Shown: piece by piece, positions 1-8,117 of the stretch | Layout of the letters: each line of letters opens with the position of its first letter | How positions within the stretch are numbered: the first letter of the stretch is position 1 | Assembly: GCF_001866135.1 (NCBI RefSeq) | Contig: NZ_MODW01000003.1 | Location: forward strand, 364,408 to 428,407 | From: Microbacterium sp. LCT-H2 | GTDB lineage: Bacteria > Actinomycetota > Actinomycetes > Actinomycetales > Microbacteriaceae | Length of the DNA: 64,000 nt | Reading direction: 5' to 3' | The notes under the pieces: generated by a model | Database searches by the model: none | The model's input: the letters and a program-made list of their open reading frames with translations, nothing else | Told to the model about the DNA's origin: nothing | Translations under genes and position numbers: made by a program

Positions 1-1
1 C

Positions 2-295
2 GTGCCTCTCGTGCGCTCCTTCATCTCGATCCCGGCAGGGATCGAGCGAATGGCCCTGTGGAAGTTCACGCTGTACACGCTGGTCGGCTCGGCGGTCTGG
101 AACGGCATCTGGATCGGCCTGGGCTTCGCCTTCGGCCCCACCATCCGGCCGATCCTCGAGCAGTGGAGCGGCGTGATCTCCGACGTGGTCGTCGGCCTGC
201 TCATCCTGCTGCTCCTGGTGTTCGTCGTCCTTCGCATCCGTCGCCGCATGCGCGAGGCCGCCGCACGGCGCGCAGAGGACAACGGAGCGGCCTGA
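2..295 (+). CDS. DedA-family membrane protein, C-terminal part (truncated by window edge)
   Basis: Only the last ~97 residues are present; the gene begins before the window. The visible part has a PLVRSFISIPAGIERM segment followed by two hydrophobic helices (about residues 22-45 and 58-78) and a basic tail (RIRRRMREAAARR). This matches the C-terminal half of DedA/SNARE-associated (VTT domain) proteins, where a conserved arginine in an R-xx-P-AG context lies near a re-entrant loop. DedA proteins are inner-membrane proteins linked to lipid carrier flipping and membrane homeostasis. The substrate cannot be told from this fragment. The next gene lies on the opposite strand and its stop codon is 3 bases away. 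Confidence 0.8.
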   Translation: MPLVRSFISIPAGIERMALWKFTLYTLVGSAVWNGIWIGLGFAFGPTIRPILEQWSGVISDVVVGLLILLLLVFVVLRIRRRMREAAARRAEDNGAA

Positions 296-298
296 CGC

Positions 299-1147
299 TC
301 AGCCGCCTCGCCGTGCTGCGCGCTGATGTCGCGCCTGCTCGAAGGCGCCGAGGCGCCGAAAAAACCATTCGTCGTCCCACCAGCCGGTCGCGCGCGCATG
401 CTTGACGTCGTCCCAGATCCGGAAGAGGCCACGCCGCTCTGAGGCCCCGCGGGCGAGTGGACGACGGGCCGCTGCGCGCTCCCAGAGCCGGAGCCCCTCG
501 GCCCCGTCGGCGAGGTGGAACAGGTCCAGCTCGCGGTGCGAGTACCGCGCGGCACCGGGATCGATCACTCCCGTCAACACGAACCCCTCCGGATCGACGA
601 GGAAGTTGCCGGCGTGGCAGTCGTCGTGGATGAAGACGGGAGAGTCATCGGCGAGCGGACGGAGGAGGTCGGGCACCGCGCGTGCCGTCACACGGATACG
701 CTCCCGGAGTCCTGGGTCGATGTGATCCGCCCCCTCGAGCCAGGAACCGAGGTCACGGACGTCCGCGGAGTAGCTGGCGAGGAAGCTGGGATGGGTGCCG
801 CCGCGGAGGTCTTCGAACGCGGGCCCCTCCTGCGCATGCCAGTGGGTCACGACGTCCACGACCTGCTCGGCGAGAGCGTGCGCCGCCGCGGACGACGGCT
901 CCGGCGTGGCTTCGGCGAGGGGCACTCCCGGCACATAGGTCTGCACCATGACCTCGCGGTCGCCCTCACGCCGCAGCGAGATCAGCTCCGGCACAGCGAT
1001 CCCCGGCGGCGTCATCCGGCCGAGCGCGGCGAGGGCCACCGCCTCCCGCGCTGCGGTCCCCGGGCGATGGAAGGCCTTCACCACCCGGCGCCCGCCGGCG
1101 ATGTCTTCGACACGGACGGTCGCATAGAACCCTTCGAAGACCTGCAT
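299..1147 (-). CDS. APH/ChoK-family phosphotransferase (kinase-like fold)
   Basis: Protein-kinase-like phosphotransferase of the aminoglycoside phosphotransferase family, 282 residues from the chosen start. The N-lobe lysine lies in RRVVKAFHRPG. The catalytic Brenner motif is HDDCHAGNFLVD and the metal-binding aspartate is in GVIDPGAARYSHRELDLF. I chose the ATG at 1147 because GGGGAGG precedes it at suitable spacing. The frame stays open to an ATG at 1255, but that start would overlap the divergent endonuclease gene. Families with this fold phosphorylate antibiotics, homoserine, choline or fructosamine; nothing in the sequence or neighbours fixes the substrate. Confidence 0.8.
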   Translation of the reverse strand: MQVFEGFYATVRVEDIAGGRRVVKAFHRPGTAAREAVALAALGRMTPPGIAVPELISLRREGDREVMVQTYVPGVPLAEATPEPSSAAAHALAEQVVDVVTHWHAQEGPAFEDLRGGTHPSFLASYSADVRDLGSWLEGADHIDPGLRERIRVTARAVPDLLRPLADDSPVFIHDDCHAGNFLVDPEGFVLTGVIDPGAARYSHRELDLFHLADGAEGLRLWERAAARRPLARGASERRGLFRIWDDVKHARATGWWDDEWFFRRLGAFEQARHQRAARRGG

Positions 1148-1253
1148 CGACGCCCTCCCCGCGAACTCCGTCTCGCCCTGATCCTCGAACGTAGTCGGCA
1201 CGCGACAGTCGGGAAAGCGCGGCGGTGTCGGCGGGGCAGGGCACGATGGGGTC

Positions 1254-2039
1254 ATGACGGACGGCTACGACCCCGGGTTCCTCGGCATCCCGCTCCCCCT
1301 GCCCGCGCCTCCGATGACGGTGCGCACCCTGCCGGCGCCGCGGTTCACGGTGCTGCTGGACCCGGAGCGGCGGCTCGCCGCGGTGACAGCCGTCACCATC
1401 GACGGCGCCCGCCTGCGGGATCTCCCCCGGACGGGTGAGTGGCATCTTGACCCCCGGGTTCCCGAGGAGGAGCAGGCGGGGCCCGCCGTCTACGCCGGGA
1501 ACGACCTCGACCGCGGGCATCTCGTCCGTCGCCGCGATCCGGGCTGGGGCGAGCTCGCCGACGCGCGCGCGGCCATGGAGGCCACATTCACCTACCCCAA
1601 CGCCGCGCCGCAGGCCGCCGTCTTCAACCAGTCGAAAGACCTCTGGCTCGGACTGGAGGATCACGTGCTCGTGTATGCGGAGACCACCGCGCAGCGCCTC
1701 ACGGTGTTCACCGCCCCCGTGCTCGACGAGGCCGACCCGCCGTATCGCGGCATCCGAGTTCCTCTGCGCTACTGGAAGATCGCAGCCTGGAATGCCGGGG
1801 GCCGACTCGCCGCCGCCGCGTTCCTCCTCGACCAGTCCGCGCTCGTGGACACCCGGGAGGGTGCTCTCGCCGTCGCGTCGCTCGAAGCCTTCCGCACCTT
1901 CCAGGTGCGGGTCGCCGAGGTGTCCGCCCTCACCGGGATCGACCTCGGCCCGCTGTCCGACGCCGACGTCCTCCCCCGACGCGGGATCCGAGAGAGCGGA
2001 TGGCGCCCGCTGCACACGGCCGACGACATCGTCGTGTGA
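1254..2039 (+). CDS. DNA/RNA non-specific endonuclease (NUC family)
   Basis: A 261-residue protein carrying the DRGH active-site signature of the Serratia-type beta-beta-alpha-metal nucleases in NDLDRGHLVRRRDPGWG (about residues 83-99). The downstream asparagine expected for Mg2+ binding lies in the AVFNQSKDLW region (about residues 123-132). Such enzymes cleave DNA and RNA without sequence preference. No signal peptide is visible, so secretion by the Sec route is not supported; a cytoplasmic or scavenging role is possible. CACGAT lies 6 bases upstream of the ATG, close to the leaderless pattern seen elsewhere in this window. It is divergent from the phosphotransferase gene and convergent with the flavin reductase. 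Confidence 0.85.
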   Translation: MTDGYDPGFLGIPLPLPAPPMTVRTLPAPRFTVLLDPERRLAAVTAVTIDGARLRDLPRTGEWHLDPRVPEEEQAGPAVYAGNDLDRGHLVRRRDPGWGELADARAAMEATFTYPNAAPQAAVFNQSKDLWLGLEDHVLVYAETTAQRLTVFTAPVLDEADPPYRGIRVPLRYWKIAAWNAGGRLAAAAFLLDQSALVDTREGALAVASLEAFRTFQVRVAEVSALTGIDLGPLSDADVLPRRGIRESGWRPLHTADDIVV

Positions 2040-2055
2040 CAGCGGGCGCTCCGCC

Positions 2056-3168
2056 TCACTCGCCGGCGCGCGCGACCTCCAGCGAGGGGTAGTCGATGTA
2101 GCCCTCGGCGGTCGAACCGTAGAACAGCTCCGGGCGCGGTTCGTTCAGCTCGGCCCCGGTCCGCCAGCGCTCCACGAGGTCGGGGTTGGCAATGACCGGA
2201 CGCCCGGCCGCGACCGCGTCCGCCCAGTCCTCCGCCACCAGCTCCTCGGCCGCGGCACGGGTGGTCTCGACGCCGAAGCCGGTGTTGACGATGAGCGGAG
2301 CGCCCGACGCCCGGCGGATGGTCTGGACGAGTTCCCCGGCCGGCTCGGGGTGCAGCACATCGACGAAGGCCAGTCCCAGAGGGGCGAGTCCTTCGGCGAG
2401 CGCGGTGTAGGTCGCGAGGACGTCGGCCGCGTCGTCCTCGATGACTCCCTGGATGCCGTGGGCCGGCGAGAGCCGGATGCCGGTCCGGTCGGCACCCACC
2501 GCGGCGGCGACCGCCGTGGTCACCTCGATCGCGAAGCGCGCACGGTTCTCCGGCGAGCCGCCGTACTGATCGTCGCGGACGTTGGAGACGGGAGACAGGA
2601 ACTCGTGGACGAGGTAGCCGTTGGCGCCGTGCACCTCGACGCCGTCGAAGCCGGCCGTGATCGCGTTGCGCGCGGCCTGGACGAACTCCTCGACGACCAC
2701 AGGGATCTCGTCGAGGGTGAGGGCGTGCGCGACCGGCAGGTCGGCCTTGCCCTGGGGCGTCCGCGTCTGGCCAGGGGCGGCCAGGGCGCTCGGCGCGACG
2801 ACGCGGGGCTCACCGGAGATCTCCGGGTGGCCCACCCGGCCGCCGTGCATGAGCTGCATGACGATGGTGCCGCCCTCGGCGTGCACGGCGTCGGCCACAC
2901 GACGCCATCCGTCGATCTGCGCCGGAGTCACGATGCCCGGCTGCCCGGGGTACGACTTGCCTTCGAGGACGGGCCAGACCCCCTCCGAGATGATCAGCCC
3001 CTGCCCCGCGCGCTGGCGGTAGTACTCCTCGATGATCGCGGTCGGCACGCCGTCGGCGTCCGCACGCGTGCGGGTGAGGGGCGCCATGACGACGCGGTTG
3101 GACAGGTGCAGCGAGCCGAAGTCGGCGGAGTCGTAGAGAGTCACAGAGAGGCAAAGGACACGACCCAT
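2056..3168 (-). CDS. NADH:flavin oxidoreductase / Old Yellow Enzyme-type ene-reductase
   Basis: FMN-dependent TIM-barrel oxidoreductase of the Old Yellow Enzyme family, 370 residues, the usual length. Family marks are NRVVMAPLTRTRA near the N-terminus, QLMHGGRVGH, the substrate-binding His/Asn pair in VEVHGANGYLVHEFLSP, and DDQYGGSPENRARF. These enzymes reduce activated C=C bonds or nitro groups with NAD(P)H in the cytoplasm. The start may be the ATG at 3168 or the GTG at 3144 (VTLYDSADFG), which fits family N-termini better. It lies 39 bases downstream of a MarR gene on the same strand, so MarR-controlled induction by an electrophile is likely (inference). Confidence 0.88.
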   Translation of the reverse strand: MGRVLCLSVTLYDSADFGSLHLSNRVVMAPLTRTRADADGVPTAIIEEYYRQRAGQGLIISEGVWPVLEGKSYPGQPGIVTPAQIDGWRRVADAVHAEGGTIVMQLMHGGRVGHPEISGEPRVVAPSALAAPGQTRTPQGKADLPVAHALTLDEIPVVVEEFVQAARNAITAGFDGVEVHGANGYLVHEFLSPVSNVRDDQYGGSPENRARFAIEVTTAVAAAVGADRTGIRLSPAHGIQGVIEDDAADVLATYTALAEGLAPLGLAFVDVLHPEPAGELVQTIRRASGAPLIVNTGFGVETTRAAAEELVAEDWADAVAAGRPVIANPDLVERWRTGAELNEPRPELFYGSTAEGYIDYPSLEVARAGE

Positions 3169-3207
3169 CGCTGTATTCCCGTGAATCGACCACGTGGTCC
3201 GGGTGCA

Positions 3208-3675
3208 TCAACCGCCCAGGTCGGCGACGAGGTTCGCGAAGTGGTCGAGATCGGCGGCCGTCCAGCCGCGCAGGCGCTCGCCGATGCGTCCCTCGTAGCG
3301 GGAGCGGGCGAGGGCGACGCGCTCCTCGGCCAGCGGGGTCGCCACCAAGACGCGGGCGCGGCGGTCGTCCGGATCCGGGATGCTCTCGACGAGTCCGAGC
3401 TGCTCGAGCTGGCGCACCTGTCGGCTCACGGCGGATTTGTCCGTCTGCAGCCGCTCGATGAGGGCGCCGGCCGAGGTCGCCCGTCCGGCCAGGATCGAGG
3501 TCAGGACCTGGTAGCCCAGCGGCTGGAGGTCCGGATGCACGGTGACGGCGGCTTCCCGCCATCCCACACGAATGCGCGCGAACAGCCGGCCGAGCTCGTG
3601 CTCGACGCGAGCGACCGCCTGGTCGAGGTCGTCGATCGGGGCGCCGTCGGCGGAGTCGTCGGGCGAGGCGCTCAT
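3208..3675 (-). CDS. MarR-family transcriptional regulator, upstream of the ene-reductase
   Basis: A 155-residue winged-helix regulator. The recognition region reads ATSAGALIERLQTDKSAVSRQVRQLEQLGLVESIPDPDDRRARVL, a typical MarR HTH and wing (DxRxR). It is the first gene of a two-gene unit with the Old Yellow Enzyme. A TACACT -10 box ends 6 bases before the ATG, predicting a leaderless message. It resembles the next MarR gene (3728-4183) in length and in the DKS(A/V)VSRQVR segment, so the two look like paralogues. The natural ligand is unknown. Confidence 0.88.
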   Translation of the reverse strand: MSASPDDSADGAPIDDLDQAVARVEHELGRLFARIRVGWREAAVTVHPDLQPLGYQVLTSILAGRATSAGALIERLQTDKSAVSRQVRQLEQLGLVESIPDPDDRRARVLVATPLAEERVALARSRYEGRIGERLRGWTAADLDHFANLVADLGG

Positions 3676-3681
3676 ATCGCC

Positions 3682-3687
3682 AGTGTA
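3682..3687 (-). promoter_or_regulatory. -10 box (TACACT) for the first MarR gene, leaderless
   Basis: TACACT on the minus strand, separated by 6 bases from the ATG at 3675 with no ribosome-binding site between. It lies next to the upstream operon's hairpin terminator. Confidence 0.45.
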
Positions 3688-3689
3688 CG

Positions 3690-3727
3690 GCGAAGCCCCG
3701 CGACCGTACGCGGTCGCGGGGCTTCGC
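3690..3727 (-). terminator. Hairpin terminator of the exporter-marR operon
   Basis: A perfect 17-bp stem (GCGAAGCCCCGCGACCG paired with its complement) with a 4-base loop TACG begins immediately after the MarR stop codon. No U-tract follows, which is common in high-GC actinobacteria. Confidence 0.7.
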
Positions 3728-4183
3728 TCAGACCTCGGCGAGGAGTCGGAACACCTTGGAGGCGGCCTCGATCTCGGCGGGCGTGAGCTCGTCGATCACG
3801 GCGCGGAGCCGGGTGCCGTACGCCTGACGGACGTCGGCGAGTGCGGTACAGGCGGACGGCGTCGCGGTGAGCACCCGAAGCCGGCCGTCGTGCTCGTCCG
3901 GCACGGAGGCGATCAGCCCGAGGTCCTCCAGCATCCGCACCTGGCGACTGACGACGGACTTGTCCATCTCGAAGCGCTCGGCGAGCTCGTGCGCGTTGGC
4001 AGAGCCCGCGCGGTCGATGAACGTGAGCAGCTTGTAACCGGCCACCTGCAGCTCCGGGTGGACCCGGGACGCCGATTCCTTCCACAGCGACCGGGTCCGC
4101 GCGAAGATGAGGTTGAGATGCGCCTGGAGGTCACTGAGGGCGGTGTCGACGTCGGGGGTGCCGACCGCCTCGGACGCGATCAT
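3728..4183 (-). CDS. MarR-family transcriptional regulator of the adjacent DHA2 exporter
   Basis: A 151-residue winged-helix regulator with NAHELAERFEMDKSVVSRQVRMLEDLGLIASVPDEHDGRLRVL as HTH and wing. Its ATG lies one base after the TGA of the exporter gene, with an AGGAG ribosome-binding site inside the exporter's end, so the two are co-transcribed and translationally coupled. The two inverted repeats upstream of the exporter (5918-5933 and 5941-5966) are the likely binding sites. The expected scheme is autorepression of the operon relieved by a toxic ligand; the ligand is unknown. Confidence 0.88.
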   Translation of the reverse strand: MIASEAVGTPDVDTALSDLQAHLNLIFARTRSLWKESASRVHPELQVAGYKLLTFIDRAGSANAHELAERFEMDKSVVSRQVRMLEDLGLIASVPDEHDGRLRVLTATPSACTALADVRQAYGTRLRAVIDELTPAEIEAASKVFRLLAEV

Positions 4184-4184
4184 G

Positions 4185-5894
4185 TCAGCGCTCCTGCTTC
4201 CGATCCTCGCGCTCGAGCACGCTCACCGACCCCGTGGTGGTCGTCGGTCCGGCCTGCCCGGTGCGGATCGCCCCCGTCGAGAGGTTCGCGCCGACCTCGG
4301 CCTCGGAGACCTCGATGACGGACTCCTCGGCCTGCTCGCGCAGCTGCTCCGCGGCGTTCTTGGTGGACAGCGGCTTGTTCTTGATGAACGCGATCGCGAT
4401 GATCGCGATCACGGCCAGCGGGATGGCGAGGATGAACGCGTCCGCGATGCCGTGCCCGTAGGCGCTCTCGACGATCGTGCGGATCGTGTCGGGCAGCTCG
4501 CCCACCTTCGGCACGTCTCCGGAGCCCAGGCGCTCCAGGGCGCTGATCTCGTCGGGCGTGGTCGGGACGAAGCCCTTCAGGCCGTCCTTCATGAAGTCGG
4601 CGACGCTGGTCGACAGCAGCGATCCCATGACGGTCACGCCGATGGTGCCGGCGATCGTGCGGAAGAAGTTGACGTTCGACGACGCGGCACCCAGCTGCTG
4701 CGGTGCGGTGTCGTTCTGCACGATCAGGGTGAGGTTCTGCATGACCATGCCGAGGCCGGCGCCGAGGACGAACATGTACACGGCCACCAGGCTGAACGGA
4801 GTGTCGTAGCGCAGAGTGGCCATCAGGCTCACACCGATGGTGGCGAGGATCGAGCCGGTGACCATCCAGCCCTTCCACTTGCCGAAGCGGCTGACGAGCT
4901 GTCCGATGATGATCGAGGCGCCCATCTGACCGATGATCATGGGGATGGTCATCAGGCCCGACTCGGTCGGCGTGGCGCCACGGGCCAGCTGGAAGTACTG
5001 CGCGAGGAAGACCGAGGTCGCGAACATCGAGACGCCGATCGCGATCGAGGCGATGACCGACAGCGTGAAGGTGCGGTTGCGGAACAGCGACATCGGGACG
5101 ATGGGTTCCTTGACGAAGAACTCCACCGCGACGAAGGCGGCGATGGCGACGCCCGCGGTGACGGCGAGGGCGATGCTGGTCCCGGAGTCCCAGTCGAACT
5201 GGTTGCCGCCCATGGAGACCCAGATCAGCAGTGTCGAAACGCCGACGGCGAGCAGGACGATGCCGAAGTAGTCGATGGACACCTTGGTGCCGCGCTGCGG
5301 CTTGGGCAGGTGCAGCGTGAACTGCAGCAGGACGAGCGCGACGATCGCGAACGGGACGCCGACGAAGAAGTTGGCGCGCCAGCCCCAGGCGTCGGTGATG
5401 ACGCCGCCGAGCAGCGGGCCGCCGATCGTGCCGAGGGCCATGATGCCGCCGACGACACCCATGTACTTGCCGCGCTCGCGCGGGGAGATGATGAGGGCCA
5501 CGGCGATCATGACGAGCGACATGAGGCCGCCGACGCCGATGCCCTGCACGACGCGGACCGCGATGAGCATGTTCGTGTCGGTCGAGAAGCCGGCGATGAC
5601 GGTGCCGACCGTGAAGAGGATGAGCGAGATCTGGATGAGGACCTTGCGGTCGACGAGGTCGGCGAGCTTGCCCCAGATCGGCGTCGAGACGGCGGTGGCG
5701 AGAAGGCTCGCGGTGATGACCCAGGTGTACTGCGACTGGGTGCCGCCGAGGTCGGCGATGATGACGGGCATCGAGGTCGAGACGACCGTGCCGGAGAGCA
5801 CGGCGACGAACATGCCGACGATGAGGCCGGAGATCGCGGTGAAGACCTCGCGGGCCGAGCGCGCGGTCTCGGAAGAGGATGAGGTGTGTGTCAC
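4185..5894 (-). CDS. DHA2-type (14-TM) MFS multidrug exporter
   Basis: Proton-coupled exporter of the major facilitator superfamily. About 14 hydrophobic helices and ~569 residues fit the DHA2/EmrB-QacA group. Motif A is GKLADLVDRK and motif C is in IGGPLLGGVITDAWGWRANFFVGVP. The C-terminus is a long charged cytoplasmic tail. I chose GTG 5894 because AGGAG stands 9 bases ahead of it; an in-frame ATG at 5912 abuts an operator and has no ribosome-binding site. The frame stays open to 5960, but that start lies inside a palindrome. It forms an operon with the downstream MarR gene. The exported compound is unknown. Confidence 0.88.
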   Translation of the reverse strand: MTHTSSSSETARSAREVFTAISGLIVGMFVAVLSGTVVSTSMPVIIADLGGTQSQYTWVITASLLATAVSTPIWGKLADLVDRKVLIQISLILFTVGTVIAGFSTDTNMLIAVRVVQGIGVGGLMSLVMIAVALIISPRERGKYMGVVGGIMALGTIGGPLLGGVITDAWGWRANFFVGVPFAIVALVLLQFTLHLPKPQRGTKVSIDYFGIVLLAVGVSTLLIWVSMGGNQFDWDSGTSIALAVTAGVAIAAFVAVEFFVKEPIVPMSLFRNRTFTLSVIASIAIGVSMFATSVFLAQYFQLARGATPTESGLMTIPMIIGQMGASIIIGQLVSRFGKWKGWMVTGSILATIGVSLMATLRYDTPFSLVAVYMFVLGAGLGMVMQNLTLIVQNDTAPQQLGAASSNVNFFRTIAGTIGVTVMGSLLSTSVADFMKDGLKGFVPTTPDEISALERLGSGDVPKVGELPDTIRTIVESAYGHGIADAFILAIPLAVIAIIAIAFIKNKPLSTKNAAEQLREQAEESVIEVSEAEVGANLSTGAIRTGQAGPTTTTGSVSVLEREDRKQER

Positions 5895-5917
5895 GGGGGA
5901 ATGCTCCTGCATAGAAA

Positions 5918-5933
5918 GTTGATCGAGATCAAC
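5918..5933 (-). promoter_or_regulatory. Inverted repeat, probable MarR operator (proximal)
   Basis: GTTGATCGAGATCAAC, 7-bp perfect arms around a 2-base centre, 24 bases upstream of the chosen exporter start. The size and symmetry fit a MarR dimer site. Confidence 0.6.
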
Positions 5934-5940
5934 CATACGC

Positions 5941-5966
5941 CGATAGTTGCGGTTTCGCAACTATCG
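5941..5966 (-). promoter_or_regulatory. Inverted repeat, probable MarR operator (distal)
   Basis: Perfect 10-bp arms CGATAGTTGC and GCAACTATCG around GGTTTC, 7 bases beyond the proximal palindrome. The two sites share the AGTTG/CAACT core, which suggests the same regulator binds both and covers the promoter. Confidence 0.6.
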
Positions 5967-5987
5967 GCGTGCACTCCCCACCGCCGC

Positions 5988-6356
5988 TCAGCCGCAGAAG
6001 GAGGAGAGTCCGTCGTGGAGGCGCTCGATCGCCTCGACGGTCTCCGGGGCCTGAAGGTCGGTCATGCCGCCGAGCTGATCGGCGCCGGAGCGGATGAGGT
6101 CGCCGAGCTGCCCGTCCATACCGTCCGCGACGCCGTCGAGGGTGGCGACGAGGTCGTCGCGGGCGGCGTCAAGCTGTTCTGCGGACGCGTCGCCCTGACT
6201 CAGCAGCTCCTGATACTGCGTGTACGCGCCATCGATGGTCGCGCACGTCTCCACCACCGGGACCCCGAACGCATCACCCGCGGTCTGGGTGATCTGGGCG
6301 CACCCCGCGAGGAGGCCGACGGCGAGAAGCAGAGGGACGAGGGCGATTCGGCGCAT
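5988..6356 (-). CDS. Small putative lipoprotein, function unknown
   Basis: 122 residues from the ATG at 6356. The N-terminus is a lipoprotein signal peptide (MRRIALVPLLLAVGLLAGC) with an LAGC lipobox, so the mature protein should be lipid-anchored outside the membrane. The rest is mostly helical and acidic with a second cysteine pair (ETCATIDG and SSFCG at the C-terminus), possibly a disulfide. I do not recognise a family. TACCCT ends 6 bases before the ATG, so translation is probably leaderless. The frame is open to 6416 but the extension lacks a signal sequence. Confidence 0.72.
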   Translation of the reverse strand: MRRIALVPLLLAVGLLAGCAQITQTAGDAFGVPVVETCATIDGAYTQYQELLSQGDASAEQLDAARDDLVATLDGVADGMDGQLGDLIRSGADQLGGMTDLQAPETVEAIERLHDGLSSFCG

Positions 6357-6362
6357 GCCCCG

Positions 6363-6368
6363 AGGGTA
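6363..6368 (-). promoter_or_regulatory. -10 box (TACCCT) for the small lipoprotein
   Basis: TACCCT on the minus strand, 6 bases from the ATG at 6356; leaderless pattern. Confidence 0.4.
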
Positions 6369-6412
6369 GCCGCGCCGGCTGGGGCGCGGCTGACCCTCGG
6401 GCGGTGCGGCGG

Positions 6413-6577
6413 TCACCCGCCGGACGGATTCTCCAGGGGCTTGCCCTCGTCGTCCGTCGTCTCGCGCTCGAGCATGTCGTCGGTGTTCTCACCGCTGTCG
6501 TCGGGGGCGCCGCCGGACGCCGTGTCGGCTTCCTCGTCGGCGCCCGGAGTGCCCTGCGTGTTCTGGGGGTCGCTCAT
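6413..6577 (-). CDS. Small acidic hydrophilic protein, function unknown
   Basis: 54 residues, strongly acidic and rich in D, E, G, T and S, with no hydrophobic segment and probably disordered. A strong AGGAGGAG ribosome-binding site stands right before the ATG at 6577, which makes it a real gene despite its size. It starts MSDPQNTQGTPGADEEAD and ends ENPSGG. Short acidic proteins like this are common and unannotated in actinobacteria. No function can be given. Confidence 0.6.
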   Translation of the reverse strand: MSDPQNTQGTPGADEEADTASGGAPDDSGENTDDMLERETTDDEGKPLENPSGG

Positions 6578-6683
6578 GCTCTCCTCCTCTGTTCGGTCCC
6601 CCGACCGTACGTGCGCCCGTCGCGGCTGATGCAGGGGGTTGACCGGGCGCGCGTCGGCGGCCACACTGCCGTCGCCCGCGGTG

Positions 6684-8009
6684 TCAGTCCAGGGCCCAGA
6701 GCCGCTCGATCGGGACCGCCCGCCCGAGGATGCGCTCCGCCGCACGATGCCCGGAGAACAGGGCCGCCGGCACCGTGGCCGGATCGTCGGTCCACGTGGC
6801 CTCGCCCGCGAGGTGCAGCACGCCGCCGACCGGGGTGGCGAGGTCGTCGTGGTCCGCGGTGGTCGACCCCACGGTCATGTACGCGTACGACCCGTGCGCG
6901 AACGGATCGTCCTGCCAGGCCGTGCGATGCAACGCGAGCGGATCGGGGATTGCGTCGCCGTAGAGCCGGCGGAGCTGCGCCATGATCGAGGCCTGCACCT
7001 GCGCGTCGGTCCAGTCCCGCGTCGCGAGGGCAGCGGGCCCGGCGGCGAAGGTGAGCAGGAGCGGCTCGTCGTGCAGCGCGGTGAGGTCGTACCAGGAGTG
7101 CCACCACCGCGCCTCGGAGCCTTGCTGCCGGAGGGCGTACACCCCGTCTTCCCAGAACCGCGCGGGGAACCGCAGGAACACCTTCTCGAAGGCGTTCATG
7201 CGCAGCCGCCCCAGCGCCTCGGCGTTCACCGGCGGCAGCGGAGGGACGATCTCCACGGTCCCGGCCTGCAGCACGCCGACGGGAACCGTGATGACGGTCG
7301 TGTCCCCGGAGAAGTCGCCATGCGAGGTCCGCACCCAGACGCCGTCGTCGCTCCAGTCGACACGGGTGACGAGGTGCTCCAGCCGGATGTCGAGGCCTTC
7401 GGCCAGGCGCTCCGGGAGCACGACGTACCCGTCGGGGAACACGACCTCGTCGCCCTCGATGGCGTCGTCGTCGAGGCCGTGCGCGGCGAGGTCCTCGATC
7501 CACGCCCCGTACTGCTCCTCGGCGCGATGCTCCAGGTACTCCCGCACCCGCTGCGTACGCTCGGCGCTCCATCCCTGGCGCGAGAGGGCCTCGTCCGTGA
7601 CGTCGCGGTAGGAGGCCGTGGGGCGGGAGGCGGCGATGATGTCCGGGAGCACGGCGTCCACCGCGTGGACATCGGCGGCGAAGGCGCGTGTCTCCTCGGC
7701 GGAGAGCGGGCGCCCGTCGGGGCCGTGATAGGCGATCGGCCGGCTGTCCACCTGGAAACCGCCGACGGTGAACTCCACGGTCCGCATGCCGAAGGCCTCG
7801 GCGGCCGCCGCCACCGGACTGCCGTCGACACCGTGGATCCACGAGGCGCCGAGATCGACGACACCGTCGGTCCGATCCGTGTGCACTCTGCCGCCGATCC
7901 GGTCGCGCGCTTCGAGCACCACGACCGTCCGTCCGGCATCCTGCAGCAGCCGGGCCGCTGTCAAACCCGCCACGCCCGCGCCGACGATCACCGTGTCGAC
8001 CTGCTCCAT
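6684..8009 (-). CDS. FAD-dependent amine oxidase (monoamine/polyamine oxidase type)
   Basis: Flavoprotein amine oxidase of 441 residues. The dinucleotide-binding motif is VIVGAGVAGLTAARLL (about residues 7-22), followed by VLEARDRIGGRVHT, the GG doublet motif of this family. The C-terminal FAD motif is HLAGEATW...GHRAAERIL. Such enzymes oxidise primary, secondary or poly-amines to imines with release of H2O2; relatives include plant and fungal polyamine oxidases. GAGGAGGAG precedes the ATG at 8009. The substrate is not fixed by the sequence. Confidence 0.85.
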   Translation of the reverse strand: MEQVDTVIVGAGVAGLTAARLLQDAGRTVVVLEARDRIGGRVHTDRTDGVVDLGASWIHGVDGSPVAAAAEAFGMRTVEFTVGGFQVDSRPIAYHGPDGRPLSAEETRAFAADVHAVDAVLPDIIAASRPTASYRDVTDEALSRQGWSAERTQRVREYLEHRAEEQYGAWIEDLAAHGLDDDAIEGDEVVFPDGYVVLPERLAEGLDIRLEHLVTRVDWSDDGVWVRTSHGDFSGDTTVITVPVGVLQAGTVEIVPPLPPVNAEALGRLRMNAFEKVFLRFPARFWEDGVYALRQQGSEARWWHSWYDLTALHDEPLLLTFAAGPAALATRDWTDAQVQASIMAQLRRLYGDAIPDPLALHRTAWQDDPFAHGSYAYMTVGSTTADHDDLATPVGGVLHLAGEATWTDDPATVPAALFSGHRAAERILGRAVPIERLWALD

Positions 8010-8117
8010 GCGCTCCTCCTCGCAGCCCCTCCGCAGGGAGCCGTGCCCCGACGATAGCCCAGCCCGGCACCCGCCGACAGGGCCGCGGAGCCCGACGACC
8101 CGCCCGCGATGCCGGGC

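Noticed and set aside
5895..5960. Longer start for the DHA2 exporter
   Set aside because: It would put coding sequence across two operators and has no ribosome-binding site.
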